Positions 1 to 7,244 of a stretch of DNA of 14,476 bases are shown here, in pieces. Numbering within the stretch: position 1 is the first letter of the stretch; each line of letters starts with the position of its first letter. Under the pieces are notes generated by a model. It was not told the origin of the DNA. It made no database searches and worked only from the letters and a program-made list of their open reading frames with translations. The translations under genes were made by a program, and so were the position numbers. The stretch lies in assembly GCA_018056045.1 (NCBI GenBank), contig JAGPGI010000027.1, positions 1 to 14,476 of the forward strand, given 5' to 3'. Source of the stretch: Paracoccus sp. (in: a-proteobacteria). Lineage in GTDB: Bacteria > Pseudomonadota > Alphaproteobacteria > Rhodobacterales > Rhodobacteraceae.

Positions 1-327
1 CGTTGTGACATAGATCTTGCGTGCGGTGACACGTGCGGTTTCCCCCTCGGGGCCATGGAAACGCCAGAGCTTCAGGGCAAGGTAAAGCACCCAGATCGCG
101 GCGATCAGCTTCATCGCCACGGCGACGGCCGGCAGTCTCCCAAGCGTCTGTGCGCCCAGATAGGTCAGGGGCAGGATGGTCGTCAGATATCCGGCCAATT
201 CGGCGGGCAAAAGCCGCAGCACGCGGAAAAGGCCGTGCTGCGCCCCGGCGATCCCCATCAGCGCATTGGTCGGACCCGGGGCAACAAGAAGCGCCAAGGC
301 CGCAGAGATGAAGACCGCAAGGGTCAT
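1..327 (-). CDS. LysE/RhtB-family exporter, N-terminal part (runs off the left edge)
   Basis: Reading leftward from ATG at 327, 109 codons stay open to the window edge, so only the N-terminal half or so of a roughly 200-residue protein is seen. The first helix is hydrophobic and carries the motif APGPTNALM (PGPTN at residues 17-21), typical of LysE/RhtB amino-acid and metabolite exporters. A second hydrophobic stretch follows around residues 45-60 and a third around 68-85. LysE-family members are inner-membrane proteins that export amino acids or similar small molecules; the substrate cannot be told from this fragment. A GAGG lies 9 nt before the ATG. The gene starts 49 nt beyond the stop of the dehydrogenase gene and may be co-transcribed with it. 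Confidence 0.8.
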   Translation of the reverse strand, partial: MTLAVFISAALALLVAPGPTNALMGIAGAQHGLFRVLRLLPAELAGYLTTILPLTYLGAQTLGRLPAVAVAMKLIAAIWVLYLALKLWRFHGPEGETARVTARKIYVTT

Positions 328-360
328 CCGAAAACGCCTCGTTCGCTATGTGGAGCGCGA

Positions 361-373
361 CCGGCCGCGCCGG
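361..373 (-). other. Short GC hairpin between the SDR and LysE genes
   Basis: CCGGC-CGC-GCCGG forms a perfect 5-bp stem with a 3-nt loop, 3 nt after the dehydrogenase stop codon. There is no T-run after it, so it is a weak terminator candidate at best. It could also be chance in GC-rich DNA. Confidence 0.25.
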
Positions 374-376
374 CCC

Positions 377-1033
377 TTAACCCAGAACCTCGTTCAGGAT
401 CCGCTGGGCCTCGGCCTTGCAGGGCGTCAGGCGGTCGCGGTCTTCGCCCGGGAAAAAGCGGGCGCGCACGGCAGTTGGCATCGGCGCCGGCTCGGCGATG
501 ACGACACGGGGGCCGATGGATTCGCTTTCAAGCTGCCAGCTGCGCGCCAGCGCGATCTGGCCGGCCTTGGTCGCGCCGTAGCTGCCAAAGAACTTGGTGC
601 CGCCGCGATCGTCCTCGAAAAACAGTGCCGTGCCCTTGCGGGCGCGCAAAAGCGGCTCGAACAGCCCGATCAGCCCGCGCGTGGTCACGATGTTCAGATC
701 GACGGATTTCTGGAAATCCTTGGCGTCGATATGCCCCGCAGGCGATAGCGGCGCGGCATGGATCGCGGTATGCGCCCAAAGATCAAGGCCACCCCAGCGC
801 CCGGCCACGGCCTGCGCAAGCTGGCCCATCGCCTCGGGTGTGCCGACATCCATCGGCGCCAGAGTGGCGGTTCCGCCGGCCTTGCGGATGCGGTCGTCCA
901 GCTCTTCAAGCGCGCCGGTGGTGCGGGCCACGGCCAGAATATGCCAGCCGCGCGACGCAAGCGTCTCGGCCAGAGCGGCGCCAAGGCCGCGCGAAGCGCC
1001 GGTGATCAGCGCGATTTTCTCGTTCTCGGTCAT
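377..1033 (-). CDS. SDR-family oxidoreductase with an atypical active site
   Basis: A 218-residue classical-size short-chain dehydrogenase/reductase, expected to be a cytosolic NAD(P)-dependent enzyme. The Rossmann glycine motif TGASRGLG is at residues 11-18, an acidic MDVG at 61-64, an Asn at 114, and the YxxxK pair at Tyr152/Lys156 (SYGATK). Two usual landmarks are altered. The NNAG motif is AHTA (87-90). The strand that normally ends in the catalytic serine reads ALFFEDDRGG (136-145), with Phe/Glu where Ser is expected. The fold is clear but substrate and even activity are uncertain. The start is the ATG at 1033, just before MTENEKIALITG; no good ribosome-binding site is visible. It lies 66 nt downstream of the DUF1284 gene on the same strand. 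Confidence 0.85.
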   Translation of the reverse strand: MTENEKIALITGASRGLGAALAETLASRGWHILAVARTTGALEELDDRIRKAGGTATLAPMDVGTPEAMGQLAQAVAGRWGGLDLWAHTAIHAAPLSPAGHIDAKDFQKSVDLNIVTTRGLIGLFEPLLRARKGTALFFEDDRGGTKFFGSYGATKAGQIALARSWQLESESIGPRVVIAEPAPMPTAVRARFFPGEDRDRLTPCKAEAQRILNEVLG

Positions 1034-1099
1034 GGCGGTGATTTCGCATCGGCAAGGCGTGCGCGCAAGCCCTGTCGCGAGGCGCCAGCAGGGGGTGCG

Positions 1100-1516
1100 T
1101 CAGATTGACGTCTCGCAGGGCTCATGAACGGTCGGCTGCAATCGTGCCAGCGCGGGCTGGCACAGCGCGATCCATTGGCAGCCGTTGCAGATCCGCTGCA
1201 AATCGGCAGGCCGGACACGGGATGCGGCCCGCCCCAGCGCCTCGGCCCAGTTCATGCGCTGGCCGGGACGGATGCCAAGCGCCGCCGCATGGCGTGTGTC
1301 CAGCCCGGTGATGCGCTCGCTTGCCTCGCAGCCCAGACCGCGACGCCAGGGACAGGGTGCGCAGATCGAATCGGCGGTGCTGGTAAAAATCACCTCGGTC
1401 AGCGGATTGCGCCGCAGTCGGCCCCATACGATCGCATTCATGTTCTCGGTGAACTCTGGCGAATAGCCGCGTCCCTGCCAGCCGATGGCGCAAAGGACGT
1501 GATGGGGGCGCAGCAA
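1100..1516 (-). CDS. DUF1284 cysteine-rich protein, probable TTG start
   Basis: The N-terminus LLRPHHVLCAIGWQGRGYSP followed by EFTENM is the signature of the DUF1284 family (RPHHxLC then GkGYSxeF), whose biochemical role I do not know. From TTG at 1516 the protein has 138 residues. Cysteines at 9, 52, 55 and 63 (the last three as CxxC plus C in CAPCPWRRGLGC), and 110, 113, 119 and 134, suggest metal or iron-sulfur binding; that is inference. No ATG or GTG lies between the gltA stop and the RPHH motif, so TTG at 1516 is the best start. GGGG lies 5 nt upstream, inside the arm of the gltA terminator hairpin. A longer form starting within gltA is possible in principle but would add unrelated residues. 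Confidence 0.75.
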   Translation of the reverse strand: MLRPHHVLCAIGWQGRGYSPEFTENMNAIVWGRLRRNPLTEVIFTSTADSICAPCPWRRGLGCEASERITGLDTRHAAALGIRPGQRMNWAEALGRAASRVRPADLQRICNGCQWIALCQPALARLQPTVHEPCETSI

Positions 1517-1545
1517 AACGGCCCCGGAATTTTTCCGGGGCCGTT
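1515..1545 (-). terminator. Hairpin terminator after gltA
   Basis: On the minus strand AACGGCCCCGG, a 7-nt loop (AAAAATT) and CCGGGGCCGTT make a perfect 11-bp stem, ending in a short TTTT run, 22 nt after the gltA stop. This is a good intrinsic terminator shape with a short U-tract. The T-run and the descending arm overlap the proposed start region of the DUF1284 gene. Confidence 0.75.
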
Positions 1546-1566
1546 CGCGGTTCTGCTCCGACGCGC

Positions 1567-2859
1567 TCAGCGCTGATCCAGCGGCTTGTAGTCGCGAAGC
1601 GGCGAGCCGACGTAAAGCTGCCGCGGACGCCCGATCTTGTTCTGCGGATCGGCGATCATTTCCTTCCACTGCGAGATCCAGCCGACCGTGCGCGACAGCG
1701 CAAAGATCGGCGTGAACATCGAGGTCGGGAAGCCCATCGCCTCGAGGATGATGCCCGAGTAGAAATCGACGTTCGGATAGAGCTTCTTCGAGACGAAATA
1801 ATCGTCCTCCAGCGCGATTCGCTCGAGTTCCTTGGCGACCTGCAGCGTCGGGTTGTTGTGAATGCCCAGCAGGTCCAGAACCTCGTCGGCCGATTCCTTC
1901 ATCACCCGCGCGCGGGGGTCGAAGTTTTTGTAGACGCGGTGGCCAAAGCCCATCAGCCGGAACGGATCATCCTTGTCCTTGGCGCGGCGGATATATTCCG
2001 GGATCTGGTCGACGGTGCCGATCTGGCGCAGCATTTCCAGCGCGGCCTGGTTGGCGCCGCCATGGGCCGGGCCCCAAAGGCAGGCGATGCCGGCGGCGAT
2101 GCAGGCAAACGGGTTCGCGCCCGACGAACCCGCCAGACGCACGGTCGAGGTCGAGGCGTTCTGTTCGTGATCCGCATGCAGCGTGAAGATGCGGTCCATG
2201 GCGCGGGCCAAAGCCGGGTTCACGACGTATTTTTCGGCCGGGACCGAGAAGCACATGTGCAGGAAGTTGCTGGCGTAATCCAGTTCGTTCTGCGGATAGA
2301 CGAAGGGTTGGCCGATCGAATATTTATAGGCCATCGCTGCGATGGTCGGCAGTTTCGCGATCAGCCGGATCGAGGCGACCTCGCGCTGCCAGGGATCGTT
2401 GATATCCGTCGAGTCGTGGTAAAAGGCCGACATGGCGCCAACCACGGCCACCATGGTCGCCATCGGATGCGCGTCCCGACGGAAGCCACGGAAGAAGTTG
2501 TGCATCTGCTCATGCACCATGGTGTGGCGCGTGACGCGGGTCTCGAAATCGATCAGCTGTTCCTTCGAGGGCAGCTCACCGTAAAGCAGCAGGTAGCAGA
2601 CCTCGAGGTAATGCGACTGGGCTGCCAGTTGCTCGATCGGGTAGCCGCGATACCACAGCTCGCCCTTTTCACCGTCGATGAAGGTGATCGTCGAGTCGCA
2701 GGACGCGGTCGACGTGAAGCCGGGGTCATAGGTGAACACGTCCGCATCGCCATAGAGCTTGCGGATATCCACGACATCCGGACCTGCGGTAGGGGTCAGG
2801 ATCGGAAGCTCGAGCTCCTTCCCTTCGACCAGCAGTTTTGCAGATTTGTTTCCTGCCAT
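1567..2859 (-). CDS. gltA: Citrate synthase (type II)
   Basis: A 430-residue, full-length citrate synthase condensing acetyl-CoA with oxaloacetate to citrate, the entry step of the TCA cycle in the cytosol. The catalytic residues are in place: His266 in GPAHGGAN, His307 in [14 protein letters not shown], and Asp365 in NVDFYSGI, close to the E. coli positions 264, 305 and 362. The N-terminal small domain before about residue 50 and the length fit the hexameric, NADH-sensitive type II enzymes of Gram-negative bacteria. The ATG at 2859 is preceded by AGGAA and AGGGA. It lies 56 nt downstream of gltX on the same strand and is followed by a strong hairpin terminator, so it is the likely end of a gltX-gltA unit or a separate transcript. 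Confidence 0.97.
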   Translation of the reverse strand: MAGNKSAKLLVEGKELELPILTPTAGPDVVDIRKLYGDADVFTYDPGFTSTASCDSTITFIDGEKGELWYRGYPIEQLAAQSHYLEVCYLLLYGELPSKEQLIDFETRVTRHTMVHEQMHNFFRGFRRDAHPMATMVAVVGAMSAFYHDSTDINDPWQREVASIRLIAKLPTIAAMAYKYSIGQPFVYPQNELDYASNFLHMCFSVPAEKYVVNPALARAMDRIFTLHADHEQNASTSTVRLAGSSGANPFACIAAGIACLWGPAHGGANQAALEMLRQIGTVDQIPEYIRRAKDKDDPFRLMGFGHRVYKNFDPRARVMKESADEVLDLLGIHNNPTLQVAKELERIALEDDYFVSKKLYPNVDFYSGIILEAMGFPTSMFTPIFALSRTVGWISQWKEMIADPQNKIGRPRQLYVGSPLRDYKPLDQR

Positions 2860-2881
2860 TCCCTGTTCCTTTCACCTGACT

Positions 2882-2924
2882 CCGGCCACGCGGGCCGGGT
2901 GATGGGCGCGGGCGTTCAGCCCGC
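2882..2924 (-). other. Two hairpins at the gltX-gltA junction
   Basis: CCGGCC-ACGCG-GGCCGG (2882-2898) and GCGGGC-GTTCA-GCCCGC (2908-2924) are both perfect 6-bp stems with 5-nt loops. The second spans the gltX stop codon. Neither has a T-run, so they may reduce read-through or tune mRNA stability rather than act as classical terminators. Confidence 0.3.
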
Positions 2925-4322
2925 CTGATCCTGCAACCGGGCCAGCGTCTCATCGCGGCCAAGCGCCAACATCATATCGAACACGCTGGGGGTCGAACTG
3001 CGCCCGGCAAGCGCCGCCCGCAATGGTGCGGCAATCTTTCCCAGACCCAGCCCGTGCGACTCGCCAATCTGTTTGGCTGCCGTCTCGAGTTCGTCGCGGC
3101 TCCAACTAGCATGCTGCAGTGCGGCAGTCAATTCTCGCAGTATACCACGGGATACAGAATCGAGCGCCGCAGCCGCCTTGTCCTCGATCTCGACCGGGCG
3201 TGTGACCAGTGCGAAATGGCCCTGCTCCAGCAGTGCGGGCAAGGTTTTCGCCTTGGTTTTCAGTGCGGTTAGCGCGGGCGTGAACCAGTCGGTCTGCTGG
3301 GCGGTAAGCGCTGGCGCCTGGATCGCCTCAAGATAGGTCGCAAGCTCTGACAGCAACGCCGCGTCACTCATCTGCGCGATATGGTGGCTGCTGACATGCT
3401 CGAGCTTCTTGAAGTCGAGCCGCGCCGGAGCCTTGCCGATCCCGCTCAGATCGAACCATGCCATGGCCTGCGCGTCGTCAAAGAGCTCGTCATCGCCATG
3501 GCTCCAGCCAAGCCGTGCCAGATAGTTGCGCATCGCGGCGGCCGGATAGCCCATGGCGGCGTATTCGTGCAGGCCCACGGCGCCGTGGCGCTTGGACAGT
3601 TTCTTGCCATCGGGGCCGTGGATCAGCGGGATATGGGCAAAGACCGGGATCTCCCAGCCCATGGCATCATAGATCTGGATCTGGCGCGCGGCATTGGTCA
3701 GGTGATCGTCGCCGCGGATGATATGGGTGACGCCCATGTCATGGTCGTCGACCACCACCGCATGCATATAGGTGGGGGTCCCGTCCGAGCGCAGCAGCAC
3801 CATATCGTCCAGTTGCTCGTTGCCAAAGGTCACGTCACCCTGCACCGCATCATGGACGATGGTCTGGCCCGTGCGCGGTGCCCGCAGGCGGATCACATAG
3901 GGGCCATCGGGCAGGTTGGCCGGATCGGCGTCGCGCCAGGGCGACAGAAACAGCGTCGAGCGCCCCTCGGCACGGGCTTTCTCACGAAACGCCTCGATGT
4001 CCTCGGGGGTCGAGAAGCATTTATAAGCGCTGCCGTTGGCCAGCATCTCGCGGGCGACCTCGGCATGGCGGGCGCGACCCTCGAACTGGCTGACCGGCTC
4101 GCCGTCCCAGTCGAGGCCCAGCCAGCGCAGGCCCTGCAAGATCGCTTCGGTTGCCTCGGGGGTTGAACGGGCGCGGTCGGTATCCTCGATTCTCAGCAGG
4201 AACTTTCCGCCCCTGCCACGGGCGTAAAGCCAGTTGAAAAGCGCCGTCCGCGCGCCACCGATATGCAGATAGCCGGTGGGCGAGGGGGCGAAACGCGTCA
4301 CGACGGGGCGAGAATCAGTCAT
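2916..4322 (-). CDS. gltX: Glutamate--tRNA ligase
   Basis: A class I aminoacyl-tRNA synthetase of 468 residues from ATG at 4322, charging tRNA-Glu (and possibly tRNA-Gln, later amidated, as is common in alphaproteobacteria) in the cytosol. The HIGH-type motif is in [16 protein letters not shown] (about 11-26) and the KMSKS-type motif is KLSKRHG (241-247). LRIEDTDR (43-50), [16 protein letters not shown] (189-204) and the C-terminal anticodon-binding region all fit. There is no CxC-type zinc site after the first catalytic half. An in-frame GTG at 4337 would add five residues (MNWPK); I prefer the ATG because [17 protein letters not shown] is a usual start for the family, but neither has a convincing ribosome-binding site. 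The gene is divergent from comEC. Confidence 0.96.
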   Translation of the reverse strand: MTDSRPVVTRFAPSPTGYLHIGGARTALFNWLYARGRGGKFLLRIEDTDRARSTPEATEAILQGLRWLGLDWDGEPVSQFEGRARHAEVAREMLANGSAYKCFSTPEDIEAFREKARAEGRSTLFLSPWRDADPANLPDGPYVIRLRAPRTGQTIVHDAVQGDVTFGNEQLDDMVLLRSDGTPTYMHAVVVDDHDMGVTHIIRGDDHLTNAARQIQIYDAMGWEIPVFAHIPLIHGPDGKKLSKRHGAVGLHEYAAMGYPAAAMRNYLARLGWSHGDDELFDDAQAMAWFDLSGIGKAPARLDFKKLEHVSSHHIAQMSDAALLSELATYLEAIQAPALTAQQTDWFTPALTALKTKAKTLPALLEQGHFALVTRPVEIEDKAAAALDSVSRGILRELTAALQHASWSRDELETAAKQIGESHGLGLGKIAAPLRAALAGRSSTPSVFDMMLALGRDETLARLQDQAG

Positions 4323-4367
4323 CTTGGGCCAGTTCACTTCAGAAATTCGGTCATAAGGCAGGGCGAT

Positions 4368-4395
4368 TAATTATTTCTAAACGGTCGCGTGCCAA
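4368..4395 (-). promoter_or_regulatory. Possible gltX promoter
   Basis: In the 122-bp gltX/comEC divergent region, the minus strand has TTGGCA (4395-4390) and TAATTA (4373-4368) spaced by 16 nt, in the only AT-rich stretch of the area. It resembles a sigma-70 promoter for gltX, but the -10 match is weak. Confidence 0.3.
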
Positions 4396-4444
4396 TCTTG
4401 GCGCAACAGATACGCAAGCGACGAGCCAAGGACAAGTTTCGGAT

Positions 4445-6664
4445 ATGCAATCGGTTAGCGCAGCCGCGGGAAGCCTGCCGATTTCGCTGCGGCGAGATCG
4501 TGGCGCGGTGCCGGCCGTGCGGCGCAGTTCGGTTTCGGTGCGGGCTGGATTGCTGCCTTGGGTGCCGTTCTGGATGGCCCTTGGCATTGGTGGCTGGTTT
4601 TCGCTGCGCGATGAGCCGGGAACCGGATTTTATGCCGCGCTCGCCGTGATCGGCGGGTTTTGCGTGGCAATGCTCATGCTGGTCATGCGACAGGCGGGAC
4701 TTGGGCGGCTTGACTGGCTGTGGGCGGACAGGATCCGGCTGGCGGCGCTGGCGATGTTGCTGGTGGTGGCGGGGGCGGGGCTGGCCGGATGGCGCAGCCA
4801 TCTTGTCGCTGCACCCGTGCTGGATTTTCGCTATTACGGCCCGGTTGAGGGTCGCGTCGTGGGCATCGACCGTTCGTCCCGCGACCGGATGCGGCTGACC
4901 CTGGATCAGTTGCGCCTTGATGATGTCGCGCCGTCCCGGACGCCGCGTCGCGTCCGTATCTCTCTTTTGAGCGAGGTTGACCTGCCGGTTCCCGGACAGC
5001 GCGTCATGCTGACCGCGCATCTGGCGCCGCCTTCAGGTCCGTCCGAGCCCGGGGGCTTTGATTTCCGCCGGATGGCATGGTTCGAAGGGATGGGCGCGGT
5101 CGGCTATACCCGCACGCCGGTTCTGGCCGTTGCACCGCCCGAAAGCGCCGGCATTCTTGCCCTGCACCGGCTGCGCATGTCTCTGTCCGAGGCGATCCAG
5201 CAGCGGATCGGCGGCCAGAGCGGTGCTGTCGCCTCGGCGCTGATGACCGGTGACCGCTCAGGAATCCATGAGGCTACAAACGAGGTTATGCGGGCCTCGA
5301 ACCTCTATCACATCATTTCGATCTCGGGCCTGCATATGAGCATGCTCGCGGGAGTTGTCTATGCCGCGCTCAGGCTCGCTGCGGCCGTGGCGCAGGGTCT
5401 TGGCGCATTGCCGGGCATGCCGCTGCACAAGCTTGCCGCGGGCGGTGCGCTTCTGGCCTCGGCCGTCTATCTTTGGCTGTCCGGTGGTGGCGTCGCGACC
5501 GAGCGCGCCTTCATCATGGTTTCGGTCATGCTGCTGGCGATCATGGCGGATCGCCGCGCGGTGTCGTTGCGCACGGTCGCGCTGGCTGCGGTGGCGATCC
5601 TTGCCATCAACCCCGAGGCTCTGGCCTCGCCCGGTTTCCAGATGAGCTTTGCCGCGACGGTGGCGCTGATCCTTGTTCACGAACCATGGCTGAGGCTGTC
5701 GCCGGAGCTTCCACGCTGGTCGCGGCCGGTTCTGATGCTGCTGGTGTCGTCATTCGTCGCCAGCATGGCGACGTCACCGATTGCGGCGGCCCATTTCGGG
5801 CGGATGACGCAATACGGGCTGCTGGCCAATTTGCTGGTCGTGCCGGTCATTGGGGCGCTGGTCATGCCCGGCGGGGTGATTGCCGCGCTGCTGGCACCTT
5901 TCGGTCTGGCTGGACCGGCGCTGTGGATCATGGGCCTTGGCACGAAATGGATGTTGCTGGTGGGCGGCTGGGTTGCCGAGCTGGAAGGGGCGGTGCTCAT
6001 GCTGCCGGCCGCGCCCTGGACGGTCCTGCCGTTGGCCGGAGCGGGGGCGATGCTGCTGCTTCTTGCGCCGGTGCAGCCGCTGCTGGTGTCGTCCAGATTG
6101 ACGCTTCTGCGGCGCGGGTTGGGGGCGGCGCTGCTGGTTCTCGCGCTGCTGGTCTGGCGCGGCGCAGAGCGGCCCTTGATGCTCATTTCTGCCGAAGGCG
6201 ATGCCGTGGCCATCTTGACCGATGCGGGGCGGGTGCCATCCAGGCCGCGCGGCGGCGCGTTTGCGGTCGCGAACTGGCTTGAAGCAGACGGAGACCCGGC
6301 AGATCAGCCGACTGCCGCCGCCCGGCCGTATTGGACCGGCGACGCCTCGGTGCGAAGCGCGAGCATCATGGCCAGGCACGGGCAGGTCAAGGTTTATCAC
6401 CTGACTGGAAAGTCGGGTCAAAGCGCGCTGGGGCAGGCCTGCAAGGGGGGGGGCTATGTGATCATCAACGCGCCCGCCGCGCGGCCTGCGGGCCGCGACT
6501 GCACCCTGATCGACACGCACTATCTTCGTAAAACGGGTGCCCTCGCCCTGTCGGGACTGCAGGAATTCAGGTTGGTCCCGACCGATGGCGCGGGATCAGG
6601 CAGGTCATGGAGCGCAGCAGGGCGGCGCACAGGCGACAGCGGCAAGAAGGACAGGGTCGAATAG
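4445..6664 (+). CDS. comEC: ComEC/Rec2-family DNA-uptake channel
   Basis: A 739-residue polytopic inner-membrane protein of the ComEC/Rec2 family, which carries single-stranded DNA across the inner membrane during natural transformation. In order: a cytoplasmic N-tail (1-35), membrane segments near 36-118, a soluble DUF4131-type domain (about 125-235), and the competence domain (about 245-545) with YHIISISGLHMSMLAG (288-303), SGGGVATERAF (346-356) and NPEALASPGFQMSFAA (389-404). After a last membrane segment near 558-572 comes a C-terminal domain (575-739). It has WLEADGD (611-617) and DCTLIDTHYLRKTGALAL (685-702) but no HxHxDH metal site. The start is not certain: AAGGA lies 12 nt before this ATG. 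A run of nine G at 6445-6453 is inside the gene. The H-NOX gene begins 1 nt after the stop, so an operon is likely. Confidence 0.93.
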   Translation: MQSVSAAAGSLPISLRRDRGAVPAVRRSSVSVRAGLLPWVPFWMALGIGGWFSLRDEPGTGFYAALAVIGGFCVAMLMLVMRQAGLGRLDWLWADRIRLAALAMLLVVAGAGLAGWRSHLVAAPVLDFRYYGPVEGRVVGIDRSSRDRMRLTLDQLRLDDVAPSRTPRRVRISLLSEVDLPVPGQRVMLTAHLAPPSGPSEPGGFDFRRMAWFEGMGAVGYTRTPVLAVAPPESAGILALHRLRMSLSEAIQQRIGGQSGAVASALMTGDRSGIHEATNEVMRASNLYHIISISGLHMSMLAGVVYAALRLAAAVAQGLGALPGMPLHKLAAGGALLASAVYLWLSGGGVATERAFIMVSVMLLAIMADRRAVSLRTVALAAVAILAINPEALASPGFQMSFAATVALILVHEPWLRLSPELPRWSRPVLMLLVSSFVASMATSPIAAAHFGRMTQYGLLANLLVVPVIGALVMPGGVIAALLAPFGLAGPALWIMGLGTKWMLLVGGWVAELEGAVLMLPAAPWTVLPLAGAGAMLLLLAPVQPLLVSSRLTLLRRGLGAALLVLALLVWRGAERPLMLISAEGDAVAILTDAGRVPSRPRGGAFAVANWLEADGDPADQPTAAARPYWTGDASVRSASIMARHGQVKVYHLTGKSGQSALGQACKGGGYVIINAPAARPAGRDCTLIDTHYLRKTGALALSGLQEFRLVPTDGAGSGRSWSAAGRRTGDSGKKDRVE

Positions 6665-6665
6665 C

Positions 6666-7244
6666 ATGCACGGGTTGATCAACCGGTCGTTCGAGCTGTT
6701 CCTGCGCGATTGTTACGGCGACAGGACATGGGAACGTGTGGCGCGCCAGTCAAAGGTGGATCCACGCGGCTTCTTCCTGCTGCAGAAAACCTCCGAAAAG
6801 GTGTCCGATACGATGGTGGCGGCATCCGCGACCATTCTGAAAAAGGCCCAGGGCGAACTGGTCGAGGATCTTGGCGGATGGCTGACCCAGCGCGAGCCGA
6901 TACGCCGCCTGCTGCGCTTCAGCGGGCGGGACTTTTCGGAGTTTGTGGAATCGCTGGGCGAATTTCCCCGACGGGCACAGATGGTGATCCAAAGCCTGAA
7001 AGTGCCCCGGATCGTCGTGACCATGCAGACCGAGCAAAGCTATGAGGTCGCGATCGAGGGGAGCGGAGAGATCTGGCCGATGCTTTTGGCCGGGGTCTTG
7101 CGGGGCATGGCGGATGATTACGGCGCGCTTGCCGTGATCACGGTGCAGGGGCGTGATCTGCAAGTAGACATTGCCATGACCGAATTCAGCTCGATGCGAC
7201 CCTTTGCGCTGGTTCCCGAAAATGCCGCGGGGACCGGAGAATGA
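6666..7244 (+). CDS. H-NOX (heme NO-binding) domain protein lacking the heme-ligand histidine
   Basis: A 192-residue stand-alone H-NOX-fold protein. The start MHGLINRSFELFLRDCYG and the later GGWL, GRDFSEFVESL (87-97), LKVPRI (111-116) and PMLLAGVLRGMADDYG (138-153) follow the family closely; H-NOX proteins normally sense NO through a histidine-ligated heme and signal to a partner. Ungapped alignment by eye from the conserved glycine (Gly87) against the Nostoc H-NOX sequence I remember puts Pro101 (GEFPRRA) where the heme-ligating His (about 105 there) should be. The YxSxR propionate-binding motif is also absent; the region reads AIEGSGEIW (129-137). Pro114, the conserved heme-distorting proline, is kept. 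It sits 1 nt after comEC, and its TGA overlaps the start of the diguanylate cyclase gene, which is the presumed partner. Heme-free sensing or a different ligand are possible; function is inferred. Confidence 0.88.
   Translation: MHGLINRSFELFLRDCYGDRTWERVARQSKVDPRGFFLLQKTSEKVSDTMVAASATILKKAQGELVEDLGGWLTQREPIRRLLRFSGRDFSEFVESLGEFPRRAQMVIQSLKVPRIVVTMQTEQSYEVAIEGSGEIWPMLLAGVLRGMADDYGALAVITVQGRDLQVDIAMTEFSSMRPFALVPENAAGTGE

Noticed and set aside
1517..1669. N-terminal extension of the DUF1284 protein to an ATG at 1669
   Set aside because: It would start inside gltA, run through the terminator stem and add 51 residues not seen before the RPHH motif in the family.
1858..2928. A 356-codon open frame antisense to gltA
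   Set aside because: Shadow in GC-rich DNA; the gltA frame is conserved over its full length and the antisense product is unlike known proteins.
4323..4444. LexA-type operator (GTTC N7 GTTC) in the gltX/comEC region
   Set aside because: A single GTTC occurs near 4332 with no second half-site at the required spacing.
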